Shown here: in pieces, positions 7,167 through 16,685 of the stretch
How positions within the stretch are numbered: position 1 is the stretch's first letter
Layout of the letters: every line of letters starts with the position of its first letter
Source: an uncultured Bacilli bacterium
GTDB lineage: Bacteria > Bacillota_I > Bacilli_A > RF39 > UBA660
Assembly: GCA_934086485.1 (NCBI GenBank)
Contig: CAKOIF010000004.1
Location: 43,664-107,663, forward strand
Direction: 5' to 3'
DNA: 64,000 bases
Translations under genes and position numbers: made by a program
Notes under the pieces: generated by a model
Told to the model about the DNA's origin: nothing
Databases searched by the model: none
The model's input: only the letters and a program-made list of their open reading frames with translations

Positions 7167-8948
7167 CTACTCCTCATCACTTAATAGTTTTAAGAAGGCT
7201 TCTTTTGGAACTTCAACAGAACCAATCATTTTCATTTTCTTTTTACCTTCTTTTTGTTTCTCTAATAGTTTTCTTTTTCTTGAAACATCTCCACCATAAC
7301 ATTTAGCAAGTACATTTTTCTTCATTGCACTAACATTTTCTCTAGCAATAACTTTTGAACCAATACTTGCTTGAATTGGTACCTCAAACATTTGCCTTGG
7401 AATTGTTTTACGAAGTTTAGTTACAATTTCTCTACCCTTATTATAGGCAAAATCTTCATGAACAATAACAGACAAGGCATCAACAATATCACCATTTAAT
7501 AAAATATCCATTTTAACAAGTTTACTTACTCTATAATCACTTACTTCATAATCAAATGAAGCATAACCTTTAGTATAACTTTTAAGTTTATCATAAAAAT
7601 CATATATAATTTCTCCTAAAGGGATGTAATAATGAATATTAACTCTTGTTTCATCAATATATTCAGTAGTATCATAAATACCTCTTTTATTTTGACAAAG
7701 TGTCATAATAGGACCAATAAACTCTGTTGGTGAAATAATATTTGTATAAATATAAGGCTCTTTAATATATGATATTTTAACCTTTTCTGGCATTTCATTT
7801 GGACTAGATACTTCAATTTCTTCGCCACTTGTAAGTCCCACTTTATAAACAACTGAGGGAGTTGTAGCAATAGTTTCAAGATTAAATTCTCTTTCTAATC
7901 TTTCTAAGATTATATCCATATGTAATAGTCCTAAAAATCCTGTTCTAAAGCCAAAGCCTAAAGCAACTGAATTTTCTGGAGTAAACTCTAAAGATGCATC
8001 ATTAAGTTTTAATTTTTCTAAGGCCTCTTTTAAATCATCATATTTACTTGCCTCAATTGGAAATATTCCTGAAAACACCATAGGTTTCATTGGTTTATAT
8101 CCATGAAGTGGCTTTAAAGCAGGATTATCCTCCAAAGTGATTGTATCACCCACTGCAACTTTTGTAATATCTTTAATTGCCGCAGCTACATAACCTACCA
8201 TACCACTAGAAAGTTTTTCAAGAGCTTTATTAGTTATTTTATTAACTCCTACTTCAGTTACTTCAAAAGAGGAACCTTTTTGCATCATATATATTTTATC
8301 TTTAACTTTGATAGAGCCTTCGGTAACCTTTACCAAAAGAACAACACCTTTATATGAATCAAAATGTGAATCAAATATTAATGCTTTTAAAGGAGCATCC
8401 TCTTTTATAACCGGAGGATTAATTCTTTCTATAACAGCATCAAGAATTTCTTTAACACCAATACCAGTTTTAGCGCTACAAAGAAGTATTTCTTCTTCCT
8501 TAAAACCTAAAGTTTTAACAAGTTCCTCTTTTACTTTAGGAACATTCGCATTTGGTAGGTCAATTTTATTTATAACGGGAATTATCGTTAAATCATTTTC
8601 AAGGGCAAGATAAAGATTAGCAAGAGTCTGCGCCTCAATACCTTGAGAGGCATCAACTACCAAAATAGCTCCCTCACAAGCTGCTAAACTCCTTGAAACT
8701 TCATAAGAAAAATCTACATGACCTGGAGTATCTATTAAATTTAAAGTATATCCTTTATAATCAAGTGATACTGCATTTAGTTTAATTGTAATACCTCTTT
8801 CTTTTTCAAGTTCCATATTATCAAGTACTTGGGAAACATTTGACCTATTATCAAATGTATTTGTAAGTTCTAAAAAACGATCCGCTAAAGTAGATTTACC
8901 ATGATCTATATGAGCAATAATCGAAAAATTTCTAATATTTGATTTCAT
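7167..8948 (-). CDS. lepA: Elongation factor 4 (LepA)
   Basis: Translational GTPase of 593 aa, the normal length. It has the P-loop [25 protein letters not shown] and the LepA-specific C-terminal domain ([18 protein letters not shown]). It back-translocates stalled ribosomes. In Bacillus lepA follows gpr-spoIIP-yqxA, and the same order (minus gpr) is seen here. Confidence 0.97.
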   Translation of the reverse strand: MKSNIRNFSIIAHIDHGKSTLADRFLELTNTFDNRSNVSQVLDNMELEKERGITIKLNAVSLDYKGYTLNLIDTPGHVDFSYEVSRSLAACEGAILVVDASQGIEAQTLANLYLALENDLTIIPVINKIDLPNANVPKVKEELVKTLGFKEEEILLCSAKTGIGVKEILDAVIERINPPVIKEDAPLKALIFDSHFDSYKGVVLLVKVTEGSIKVKDKIYMMQKGSSFEVTEVGVNKITNKALEKLSSGMVGYVAAAIKDITKVAVGDTITLEDNPALKPLHGYKPMKPMVFSGIFPIEASKYDDLKEALEKLKLNDASLEFTPENSVALGFGFRTGFLGLLHMDIILERLEREFNLETIATTPSVVYKVGLTSGEEIEVSSPNEMPEKVKISYIKEPYIYTNIISPTEFIGPIMTLCQNKRGIYDTTEYIDETRVNIHYYIPLGEIIYDFYDKLKSYTKGYASFDYEVSDYRVSKLVKMDILLNGDIVDALSVIVHEDFAYNKGREIVTKLRKTIPRQMFEVPIQASIGSKVIARENVSAMKKNVLAKCYGGDVSRKRKLLEKQKEGKKKMKMIGSVEVPKEAFLKLLSDEE

Positions 8949-8977
8949 TTAATCACCAAATATTATTATACAAGATG

Positions 8978-9298
8978 TTAAGAAATAAATAAAGTCTTTA
9001 TAAAATCCCAAACATTTTTTGCTTTAGAATTAACCACTAAACCTATTTTATTAGAAATATTATTTGCAGATTTAGTAAACACATTTGAGTAGTCTACTTC
9101 TTTAGGAAGATAATCTTTTGCATCTACATTTTTTCCTTCACTAATATCTTTTTCAAATTCCTTTAACTTTTTATTTGTTAAATAAGTTTTATCTTTAACA
9201 CTTTTTTCATAATAACCTGTTTTACTTGCAATAAAAAGTGCTAGAAAAAGTAAAAATACTAAAATAAATAATGTTTTAAAAAAATTATGTTTTTTCAT
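8978..9298 (-). CDS. Small membrane protein in the yqxA position
   Basis: 106 aa from the ATG at 9296-9298, which has GAGG 6 nt upstream. It begins inside the 3' end of spoIIP. One N-terminal transmembrane helix is followed by a charged exported domain with no motif I know. Its place between spoIIP and lepA and its size match Bacillus YqxA, but sequence similarity cannot be judged by eye. Probably expressed with spoIIP during sporulation. Confidence 0.6.
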   Translation of the reverse strand: MKKHNFFKTLFILVFLLFLALFIASKTGYYEKSVKDKTYLTNKKLKEFEKDISEGKNVDAKDYLPKEVDYSNVFTKSANNISNKIGLVVNSKAKNVWDFIKTLFIS

Positions 9299-10130
9299 TA
9301 CTATCCTCATTTATATATAAAGAAAGTATCTTAGCAAAAATTTCTAAAGTATTAGATACCTCTATAATATTATTATATTGACCTCCAACTTCAATTAGAA
9401 TTAAATTTTTATCAAAATCTTCATTGTAAATTCCATTTACACCTTTACCACTTTTTTTAGATACCCCTCTTGATAAACAAGGATTAATACTTTTTAGTTT
9501 TTCATTTAAATAATTTATCATTTTTTCATTTTCTCCATAACTTTCAAACTCCATTCCTAAAACAAATAATATTTTTGCATAACTTTTACCATCATATTTA
9601 CAAGTGGTCATTTCATATGTAGCGGAATCCCTATGTAAATCAATAAAATATTTTAAATCATTATTATTTTCTTTAGCCTTTTCAAGTAAATATCTACTTG
9701 CAAGATAACTATCTTTATAAGTAAGTCCTTTATCACTTAACACTTTACTTACCTTTTCATTTTCAATAATACTTAAAATGCCATAGTCATTTAAATAACT
9801 TTTAAGTATAAAACTAGCAAAATATACATCATAATCTAAATTATAACTATTTACTTTGTTATAAGCATACTTTTCTGTTTGATGAGTATTATAGATATAA
9901 ACATTTGGTGCTCTTTCATTAAAAACTTTTATTTCATTTTTAATTTCTTCTTTTTTTCGTTCCATTTTACCTAAATATGAATAAGTTAAATATTTAATTT
10001 TACTTTCACTTATTTTAAAATTATTTTTTATAAATATAACAATCAATAAACTTATTATTATTTCAAGTAAGAATATAATTATTTTCCTTTGAATCTTTTT
10101 CTTTTTTGACACACTTTTAAACCTTTTCAT
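9285..10130 (-). CDS. spoIIP: Stage II sporulation protein P
   Basis: 281 aa with an N-terminal transmembrane anchor and a SpoIIP amidase/endopeptidase domain: YIYNTHQTEKY (metal His), DLHRDS, and a late IEVGGQYNN segment. SpoIIP works with SpoIID and SpoIIM to thin septal peptidoglycan and drive engulfment. A GATACATT-like -10 and a TGTCGAA box lie upstream. The 3' end overlaps the next gene. Confidence 0.92.
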   Translation of the reverse strand: MKRFKSVSKKKKIQRKIIIFLLEIIISLLIVIFIKNNFKISESKIKYLTYSYLGKMERKKEEIKNEIKVFNERAPNVYIYNTHQTEKYAYNKVNSYNLDYDVYFASFILKSYLNDYGILSIIENEKVSKVLSDKGLTYKDSYLASRYLLEKAKENNNDLKYFIDLHRDSATYEMTTCKYDGKSYAKILFVLGMEFESYGENEKMINYLNEKLKSINPCLSRGVSKKSGKGVNGIYNEDFDKNLILIEVGGQYNNIIEVSNTLEIFAKILSLYINEDSNEKT

Positions 10131-10172
10131 AATTTCACCAAATATAATGTATCAAAAAAATAGTGAAAAAAT

Positions 10173-10179
10173 TGTCGAA
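10173..10179 (+). promoter_or_regulatory. TGTCGAA, Spo0A-box-like site upstream of spoIIP
   Basis: Matches the 7-bp Spo0A core exactly and lies about 43 bp upstream of the spoIIP start codon. The minus strand downstream of it has GATACATT, close to a sigma-E -10 (CATACAHT). A 7-mer alone can arise by chance. Confidence 0.35.
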
Positions 10180-10180
10180 A

Positions 10181-10948
10181 TTAATCTCTTTTTTCACTAA
10201 TTAAATAACTTAATTTATATACTTTTAAATCTTTATAATTTAAAGTTTTTAAAATTTCTTTATAATACTCTACTTTTAAATCATCACTTATTAAAATTAT
10301 ATCTCCAGAAGTAATTTTATCTTTAATATAAATGTTATTATTATTTATTTCATAAGAAGGTTTAACAAGATAATAACCTTTTTTATAACAATCATCATTT
10401 TGATATTTATTTATTATACATATTTTTTTATTCTTATTATATTTATTTAAAATATCATTAGTTTTATTAAAATTTTTTCCATCATTTATTTGTTCATTTA
10501 AAATATTTCCCTTAAAAGTTTCATCATTTACTAAAAGAGTTATATCAAGGTTTTTTGAATACGTTATAACACCCATATTATTTGAAACTAGAATACTTAC
10601 CCCATTTTTAAGAGGATTTGCTTTGTTAATTATTAAATCTTTATTTTTTTCAAGACTAATACTTGGTAAAATGCTTTTATAAATTAATTTATCAGAAACA
10701 AAAGTATTATATTTTTTCATATTATAATAGCTTTCTATTTCACTAACCTTTTTTCCTTCGATACCAGGAATAATATATTCTTCGGAAACTATTGCATCAA
10801 TACTTTTTATTTCATATTTATCTTTATTACTTTTTAATGTTTTCATAAGAGGACTTTTATTTATAATAAAATTTGATACTTTATCAGCATAATAGAAACT
10901 TCCTATTAAAAGGATTAAAATTAATATAAAACTTACATATTTTTTCAT
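10181..10948 (-). CDS. Membrane-anchored hypothetical protein upstream of spoIIP
   Basis: 255 aa with one N-terminal transmembrane helix and an extracytoplasmic region. A segment IIPGIEGKKVSEIESYYNMK resembles the PGxxGxxV...SY..M motif that precedes the catalytic domain in some Firmicutes polysaccharide deacetylases. No deacetylase motif follows, so this is not an enzyme I can name. Lies in the place where gpr stands in Bacillus. Confidence 0.6.
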   Translation of the reverse strand: MKKYVSFILILILLIGSFYYADKVSNFIINKSPLMKTLKSNKDKYEIKSIDAIVSEEYIIPGIEGKKVSEIESYYNMKKYNTFVSDKLIYKSILPSISLEKNKDLIINKANPLKNGVSILVSNNMGVITYSKNLDITLLVNDETFKGNILNEQINDGKNFNKTNDILNKYNKNKKICIINKYQNDDCYKKGYYLVKPSYEINNNNIYIKDKITSGDIILISDDLKVEYYKEILKTLNYKDLKVYKLSYLISEKRD

Positions 10949-10962
10949 TACTAAATAATATG

Positions 10963-10992
10963 AAAAAAACTGATTAAAATAACCAGTTTTTA
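10963..10992 (-). terminator. Terminator of the XRE regulator gene
   Basis: AAAACTG/CAGTTTT stem with an 11-nt loop, followed on the minus strand by a U-run. The stop codon of the regulator sits at the stem base. Confidence 0.7.
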
Positions 10993-11340
10993 AATTTTGT
11001 TTTTAATTATTTTTATGCCCTCTTTAGGATCTGATAAAAGTCTTTCTTGTAAAATTTTATCCTTTCTAAGTTCGTTGATAAACATCATTTCTTCGTTAGT
11101 TAAAGTTTCATAATGAATAGTTGGATCCTTTAGTTCAACAAACTTATCCGCCCCTAAAAGGTAATCGCTACTAACACCTAGGGCATACATAATTTCAATT
11201 AGTGTTTCAATTTTAGGATTACGTTTTTCATTTTCGTATAAACTAACTGCTGCTTTTGTAACACCAATCATATTACCTAATTGTTCTGCACTTAAGTTAT
11301 GTGCTTTTCTTGCTTCTCTTAGCCTTTTTCCTATCAACAT
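10990..11340 (-). CDS. XRE-family transcriptional regulator
   Basis: 116 aa. A Cro/CI-type helix-turn-helix fills residues 4-60 (SAEQLGNMIGVTKAAVSLYE), with a C-terminal part of about 50 aa, possibly for dimerisation, that contains NEEMMFINELRKDK. Single gene with a long upstream region carrying repeated ACATAA words and a hairpin, which may be its own operator. Confidence 0.85.
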   Translation of the reverse strand: MLIGKRLREARKAHNLSAEQLGNMIGVTKAAVSLYENEKRNPKIETLIEIMYALGVSSDYLLGADKFVELKDPTIHYETLTNEEMMFINELRKDKILQERLLSDPKEGIKIIKNKI

Positions 11341-11530
11341 ACTACACCATCTTTCTTGAACTTCTTACATAAAATATAAGATTTCCACTTTTATGTAGAC
11401 GGTAGTCCCTACCGCTTATGTGATTATTTTTCCCCATTAATAAAAAATATTCACACTTCATACATAAAAAAGTATAATTCAAGATAAAATAATTTTGTCG
11501 AATGTTTACCATATGTAGATAAATATAAGA
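11341..11530. promoter_or_regulatory. Control region between ssb and the XRE gene
   Basis: This 190-bp spacer holds a perfect hairpin (GGTAG-GGA-CTACC, about 11400-11416), at least four ACATAA/ACATAAA words around it, and a TGTCGAA (Spo0A-core-like) at 11496-11502. The repeated words flanking the hairpin look like operator sites, most simply for the XRE protein. No gene is seen here. Confidence 0.4.
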
Positions 11531-11935
11531 CTATTCACTCTTTTTAGAACTTTTTTTAGGTTTTTCCTTATCTTTTACTTCATCATTTTCATCAAATGAT
11601 TTTTCATCGACATGTTTTTTTCCTGAGGATAAAAAGGTTACTCTTTCCGCAATTACTTCAGTTGAATAATTTTTCTTTTTATCTTCGGTTTCATAGACAC
11701 TAGTTTGAAGTCTTCCTTTTATACCAACAACATCGCCAACTTTACAAAATTCACTTGTTGCACCGGCAATACCATTCCAAAGTACACATCTTATAAAGTC
11801 AGTTTCATAAATACCATCGACATTTTTATAATTACGATTAACCGCTAGCAAGATTTTCGTAATATGTTTACCATTTTCAGTAACTGTAACTTCTGGATTT
11901 CCGGTAAGTCTTCCAACTAAAACAACGGTGTTCAA
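11531..11935 (-). CDS. ssb: Single-stranded DNA-binding protein
   Basis: 134 aa. The OB-fold occupies residues 1-105 (MNTVVLVGRLTGNPEV...). The usual acidic DDDIPF tip is missing: the protein ends PKKSSKKSE. In length and tail type it looks more like the accessory SsbB (YwpH) of Bacillus than the replicative SsbA. Not beside rpsF-rpsR, where the main ssb normally stands, so a second ssb probably exists elsewhere. Confidence 0.88.
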   Translation of the reverse strand: MNTVVLVGRLTGNPEVTVTENGKHITKILLAVNRNYKNVDGIYETDFIRCVLWNGIAGATSEFCKVGDVVGIKGRLQTSVYETEDKKKNYSTEVIAERVTFLSSGKKHVDEKSFDENDEVKDKEKPKKSSKKSE

Positions 11936-12145
11936 ATTATTTACCTCCTTTCATTTGCATATTAACAAAAATAAATTTAAAATCCAAAAACCTAAAAAAT
12001 CCACTTTTTGTTCCAAATTAACATTTTTGGAAGCATTTTTTGAAAAAAAATTTTTAAATCGTTTCCAAAATTATATTTTTAGATTAAATTATGAAATTTT
12101 AGTATTTTTTCCACTTTACACAAATTTTACACTTTTTAATAATAA

Positions 12146-12168
12146 AAAAAAAGAAGTATCTCTACTCC
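12146..12168 (-). terminator. sufB terminator overlapping the stop codon
   Basis: GGAGTA/TACTTC stem with a 4-nt loop followed by eight U on the minus strand. The TAG of sufB lies in the 5' arm. Confidence 0.7.
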
Positions 12169-13451
12169 TTAATTAATCTATTTAATTCAACTGCGTACTC
12201 CATTGGCAAACTTTTTTTAAAGTCAGACATAAATCCAAGGACATATAAATCTTTAGCAGCATCTTCACTAATACCTAAACTCATTAAATAATTTAATTTT
12301 TCTTCATTAATTTTAGATATTGTAGCTTCATGTTCTAAAGTACTTTCATTATTTTCAACAATATTTTTAGGATATGTATTTGAACTAGAAATATTATCAA
12401 GTATGATGTTATCACATTTTATTGTAGCAAATGAACCAGTTGCCTCTTTAGCAATTTTAACAGTTCCCCTGTAATCACTTGTACCACCAAAACCTGCGAT
12501 TGATTTACTAATAATAGTACTTTTTGTATTCTTACCTAAATGAATCATTTTAGCACCAGCATCAAGATGTTGACCTTCTTTAGCATAAGCAATACTAATT
12601 GAACTTGCTTTTGAATTATCTCCCTTTAATATACAAGAGGGATATTTCATAGTTACACCACTACCAATATTACCATCAACCCACTGCATGTAAGCACCCT
12701 CTTCGAGGATTGCTCTTTTGGTAACAAGATTATAAACATCTTTACTCCAATTTTGAATAGTGGAATATTTACAAGTACTATTTTTACCTACATATATTTC
12801 CACAACACCAGCGTGAAGTGATGTAGTACTATAATTTTTTGCAGTACATCCTTCAATATAATGAAGTGATGAGTCGTGATCGACAATAATAATTGTTCTT
12901 TCAAATTGTCCTAAATTTTTAGTATCAATACGAAAATAACTTTGAAGTGGTCTATCAACTTTAGTATAGGGTGGAATATATATGAATGAACCACCTGACC
13001 ATAAAGCACCATTTAAAGCAGTATATTTATTTTCATCATATTTTACTAAATTATTAAAATATTTTTCAAATAACTCCGGATATTTTTTTAAAGCTTCATC
13101 ACTGGATAAAAAGATAATCCCATCACTTTCCTCCATTTTATGATAAATAACTTCACTTTCATATTGATTAGATACACCTTTTAAATATTTATTTTCTGCC
13201 TCAATTACGCCTAGGTCATTAAAAGTATTTTTGACTTTTTTATCAACATTTTCCCAAGAACAACTTGGTGGAGCAAAAAGTCCTTTATGGTAAACTAAAT
13301 TATCAAAATCAATATTTATTTTAGGACCAAACGAAGGATTATCAAGTTCTAAAAACTTTTTATAAGAATTTAATCTAAAGTTTTTCATCCAAAGTGGTTC
13401 ATTTTTATTATTCGATAAATTTATTATAAAATCTTCATTTAACTTTTCCAT
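12162..13451 (-). CDS. sufB: Fe-S cluster assembly scaffold SufB
   Basis: 429 aa with the SufB-type beta-helix core and the N-terminal segment SEVIYHKMEESDGIIFLSSDEA typical of SufB. SufB with SufC and SufD builds Fe-S clusters. It stands alone here: no sufC, sufD, sufS or sufU is adjacent. It is shorter than Bacillus SufB (465 aa). SufD is the alternative, but the residue pattern favours SufB. GGGAG precedes the ATG. Confidence 0.85.
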   Translation of the reverse strand: MEKLNEDFIINLSNNKNEPLWMKNFRLNSYKKFLELDNPSFGPKINIDFDNLVYHKGLFAPPSCSWENVDKKVKNTFNDLGVIEAENKYLKGVSNQYESEVIYHKMEESDGIIFLSSDEALKKYPELFEKYFNNLVKYDENKYTALNGALWSGGSFIYIPPYTKVDRPLQSYFRIDTKNLGQFERTIIIVDHDSSLHYIEGCTAKNYSTTSLHAGVVEIYVGKNSTCKYSTIQNWSKDVYNLVTKRAILEEGAYMQWVDGNIGSGVTMKYPSCILKGDNSKASSISIAYAKEGQHLDAGAKMIHLGKNTKSTIISKSIAGFGGTSDYRGTVKIAKEATGSFATIKCDNIILDNISSSNTYPKNIVENNESTLEHEATISKINEEKLNYLMSLGISEDAAKDLYVLGFMSDFKKSLPMEYAVELNRLIKE

Positions 13452-13550
13452 TTTTTTCTCCCAAAAATATAATACAATAAAACATAATTAAAAACAATTG
13501 AAAATTATAAAAAAATTTGATACACTTTATTTAGTATAGGAGTATAAGGT

Positions 13551-14069
13551 ATGGCTAAATATGATGATGCTTATTTTGAAAATCTAACTAAAAAAGCAAA
13601 TGTTATTTATCGTTGTTTATATTTAAATGAAATAAATGATAATTTAAAAAATGCTATCATAAGTTATCTAGATGTCTATTTTGATGCATATAAAAAATAT
13701 TCAAACCTAGAACAAAAAGATGATGATTTAACTAAAATATTTAATATTTTGGGAGGACCAGTAAACGAAATTGATAATCCTTATAACCTTTCATTAAATG
13801 ATGGTAGACCACATCCGGCTATTGACCTTATAAAAGAAAGATTAGCAAGATTTTATATTGAACTTAATAGCGTAAATAAAAATAGTCAAAATAATGGTAA
13901 TAGTCAAAGTAAGGGATTTTCAAGAAATTTACTTCCTGCCTCAGCAATAAAGGGAATAAAATTATATAATGATGAAAGTGGTTTTGCAAAATCATTTATA
14001 ATAATTATAGTTACTATATTATTAGGTATTTTAATTGCTGGTTTAACAATATATTTTAAATTAAAATAA
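13551..14069 (+). CDS. Tail-anchored hypothetical protein
   Basis: 172 aa. Mostly soluble and charged (helical, residues 1-145), with a single C-terminal transmembrane helix (about 146-168) and a short Lys end. AGGAG precedes the ATG. No family is recognised. Layout suggests a cytoplasmic domain held at the membrane. Confidence 0.7.
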   Translation: MAKYDDAYFENLTKKANVIYRCLYLNEINDNLKNAIISYLDVYFDAYKKYSNLEQKDDDLTKIFNILGGPVNEIDNPYNLSLNDGRPHPAIDLIKERLARFYIELNSVNKNSQNNGNSQSKGFSRNLLPASAIKGIKLYNDESGFAKSFIIIIVTILLGILIAGLTIYFKLK

Positions 14070-14097
14070 AAGATTTAGGAATTTTCCCAAATCTTTT
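14068..14097. terminator. Bidirectional terminator
   Basis: AAAGATTTAGGAA pairs with TTCCCAAATCTTT (one G-U). A-run on the left and T-run on the right serve the convergent genes on both strands. Confidence 0.75.
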
Positions 14098-14408
14098 TAT
14101 TTATAAGTAAGTTTCATTTCATTAAGGCTTATTTCAACATAAGAATCTTTACTATATATTTCTTTAGTTTTTGGATTAACTATATCTTGTGTAATATAAC
14201 CTAAATTATATAATTCATTTAAAGTAACTATCTTATTTTGACATTTTCCTTCATAATAACATCTAAAGGCATTTTCTGTTACTAACTTTTCATTTACTTC
14301 ATTAAGTCTTTGCTGATTAATATTTATTACTTTATAAAATGTTGGAATAGAAATTATTAAAGTAATAGCAATAATTGTTACATATATTACAATCTTATTT
14401 GTATTCAT
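14097..14408 (-). CDS. Pseudopilin-like small membrane protein
   Basis: 103 aa from the ATG at 14406-14408, chosen because GGAGAGG lies just upstream inside the tgt 3' end. An N-terminal hydrophobic helix is followed by NINQQRLNEVNEKL and a Cys pair (CYYEGKC) then LNELYNLGYI....NPKT, a pattern common in type IV pilin-like proteins with a short globular domain. No clear prepilin-peptidase motif (GFTLIE) is seen, so export by that route is unproven. Confidence 0.55.
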   Translation of the reverse strand: MNTNKIVIYVTIIAITLIISIPTFYKVININQQRLNEVNEKLVTENAFRCYYEGKCQNKIVTLNELYNLGYITQDIVNPKTKEIYSKDSYVEISLNEMKLTYK

Positions 14409-15522
14409 AACCCTCTCCATAATAAGAAAGAATAAATTTATCTCGATAATCCTCAAGGGTACCAGCTTTAATATTTTCTCTAATTTCTTTCATTAAATTT
14501 TCTAAAAAATAAATATTATGAATTGATAAAAGTCTTGCTCCAAAAGTTTCATCAGCATTAATTAAATGTTTTATATAGGCTTTTGTATAACTTTGACAAG
14601 CATAACATTTACATCCCTCTTCGACTGGAGTAAAGTCCTCTTTATATTTACTATTTTTTAAATTAATCTTACCATTTTTTGTATAAGCGTGTCCGTGTCT
14701 TGCAAGTCTTGTTGGACTTACACAATCAAATAAATCTATTCCACGAAGTGAGTTTTCAATTAAATCTATTGGATCGCCTACTCCCATTAAATAACGAGCT
14801 TTTTCTTTAGGCAAATAATCAGTACTCATTTTAACCATTTTATACATTGTAAGTTTATCTTCGCCTACACTTGTACCACCAACAGAATAACCATCAAAGT
14901 TCATTTCAGTTAATTTTTCAGCACAATATTTTCTTAAATCAGGGTACTCGCCACCTTGAACTATGCCAAATAATATTTGATTTTCACCTTTAAAAACATC
15001 CTTTCCTCTTTTTGCCCAACGAAGTGTTCTTTCAACAGAATTTTTACAATAATCATATGTTGCTGGATAACCAATACATTCATCAAAACTCATTACAATA
15101 TCACTACCAAGTTTTTCTTGAATACCAATTGATTTTTCTGGTGTTAAAAATAGTTTATCTCCATTTAAATGATTTTTAAAGCTTACTCCTTCTTCAGTAA
15201 TATCTTTAGGTTTTGCAAGAGAAAAAACTTGAAATCCCCCACTGTCTGTTAAAATAGGTCCATCATAATTCATAAATTTATGAAGTCCACCTGCTTTATG
15301 AACTATATCTTCACCTGGTCTTAACCATAAATGATAAGTATTTGCAAGAATTATTCCAGCACCAGTATCTTTAACCTCTTCGGGTGATAAAGTTTTAACT
15401 GTACCATTTGTTCCAACAGGCATAAACATTGGAGTTTCATAAGTCTTACCATTAAAAACTATTTCTCCAAGTCTAGCACCAGTTTTTTCATCAGTATATT
15501 TTAAATTATATTGTACTTTCAT
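14395..15522 (-). CDS. tgt: Queuine tRNA-ribosyltransferase
   Basis: 375 aa, full length. Exchanges guanine-34 for preQ1 in tRNA(Asp, Asn, His, Tyr). Visible: DSGGFQVFSL (active-site Asp), VGGTSVGE, SPTRLARHGHAYT, and the zinc site CKCYACQSYTKAYIKHL. Follows queA by 38 nt, the same pathway pair as in Bacillus. The tRNA-Asp(GUC) at 26150-26226 is a predicted substrate. Confidence 0.97.
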   Translation of the reverse strand: MKVQYNLKYTDEKTGARLGEIVFNGKTYETPMFMPVGTNGTVKTLSPEEVKDTGAGIILANTYHLWLRPGEDIVHKAGGLHKFMNYDGPILTDSGGFQVFSLAKPKDITEEGVSFKNHLNGDKLFLTPEKSIGIQEKLGSDIVMSFDECIGYPATYDYCKNSVERTLRWAKRGKDVFKGENQILFGIVQGGEYPDLRKYCAEKLTEMNFDGYSVGGTSVGEDKLTMYKMVKMSTDYLPKEKARYLMGVGDPIDLIENSLRGIDLFDCVSPTRLARHGHAYTKNGKINLKNSKYKEDFTPVEEGCKCYACQSYTKAYIKHLINADETFGARLLSIHNIYFLENLMKEIRENIKAGTLEDYRDKFILSYYGEGYEYK

Positions 15523-15560
15523 AGACTACCTCTTTCTTCGAAAATTATAACATACTTTTA

Positions 15561-16583
15561 CTATTTAATAAACATTGCATCGCCAAACGAAAAGAAATGA
15601 TAATTATTTTGAATAGCATGATTATAGGCATTTAAGATATTTTCTCTTGTTGAAAAAGCACTTACAAGCATTACAAGGGTACTTTTTGGTAAATGAAAAT
15701 TAGTTATTAAACCATCAATTGCTAAAAATTTATAACCTGGGTAAATAAATATATTTGTATTTTCATCACACTCTACAAATTTATGGTATTTATTCATAAT
15801 TGACTCAAGTGTCCTTGTTGATGTTGTTCCAACAGCATAAATTTTTCTTCCTTCTTCTTTAGCTTTATTAAGTTTATCAGCAACATCCTTAGTCATAATA
15901 TATCTTTCACTATGCATATGATGTTTAGTAATATCTTCCTCGTTTACTGGTCTAAATGTACCAAGACCAACATGAAGTGTAACATACAAAATTTCAACAC
16001 CTTTTTCCTTTAATTCATTTAAAAGTTCTTTTGTAAAATGAAGTCCCGCAGTCGGAGCCGCAGCACTACCTAAATATTTTGCATAAACAGTTTGATATCT
16101 TGTTTGATCTTTTAAAGACTCATGAATATAAGGTGGAAGTGGCATTAAACCAATCTTCTCTATTTGCTCTATAAAAATTCCTTCATAAGAAAATTTAACT
16201 TTAACAATTCCTTCTTCATCCTTTTCAATTACTTCACATTTTAAAGTATCTGAAAAATTAATAATAGTTCCTACACTTAATCTTTTAAAAGGTCTTGAAA
16301 GGCACTCCCAAGTATCACTACCTAAATCCTTTAAAAGTAGTAGTTCTATATGAGCACCAGTTTCCTCTTTAATGCCAAATATTCTTGCAGGTAAAACCTT
16401 AGTATCATTTAATACCAAAACATCTCCTTTATGAAAATAAGAAGTTATATCCTTAAAAATTTTATCTTCCAAAGCACCAGTTTTTCTATCCATAACTAAT
16501 AGTTTTGACTCACTTCGATTTTCTATAGGAGTTTGAGCTATTAAATTTTCTGGTAAATTATAATCAAATTCATTAATATTCAT
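15561..16583 (-). CDS. queA: S-adenosylmethionine:tRNA ribosyltransferase-isomerase
   Basis: 340 aa, full length. Converts preQ1-tRNA to epoxyqueuosine-tRNA. Visible family blocks: [30 protein letters not shown] and [17 protein letters not shown]. Upstream on the minus strand TAGACA-17 bp-TATAAT can drive a queA-tgt-pseudopilin unit. Confidence 0.97.
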   Translation of the reverse strand: MNINEFDYNLPENLIAQTPIENRSESKLLVMDRKTGALEDKIFKDITSYFHKGDVLVLNDTKVLPARIFGIKEETGAHIELLLLKDLGSDTWECLSRPFKRLSVGTIINFSDTLKCEVIEKDEEGIVKVKFSYEGIFIEQIEKIGLMPLPPYIHESLKDQTRYQTVYAKYLGSAAAPTAGLHFTKELLNELKEKGVEILYVTLHVGLGTFRPVNEEDITKHHMHSERYIMTKDVADKLNKAKEEGRKIYAVGTTSTRTLESIMNKYHKFVECDENTNIFIYPGYKFLAIDGLITNFHLPKSTLVMLVSAFSTRENILNAYNHAIQNNYHFFSFGDAMFIK

Positions 16584-16641
16584 TTTTTCATCACCACTAA
16601 ATATTATAAAGATATTTAGTTAATTTGTCTATTAATTTAAT

Positions 16642-16670
16642 TGTAAAAATGTTACAAATTAGGTATAATT
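16642..16670 (+). promoter_or_regulatory. ftsK promoter
   Basis: TTGTAA (16642-16647), 17 bp, TATAAT (16665-16670). The start point would fall near 16677, downstream of the first ATG (16674), which argues for the ATG at 16686 as the start. Confidence 0.65.
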
Positions 16671-16685
16671 ATTATGGTGAAGCGT

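Noticed and set aside
11928..12176. 82-aa plus-strand frame between ssb and sufB
   Set aside because: Low-complexity F/K/N-rich translation of AT-rich spacer, overlapping both genes' ends; no start signal.
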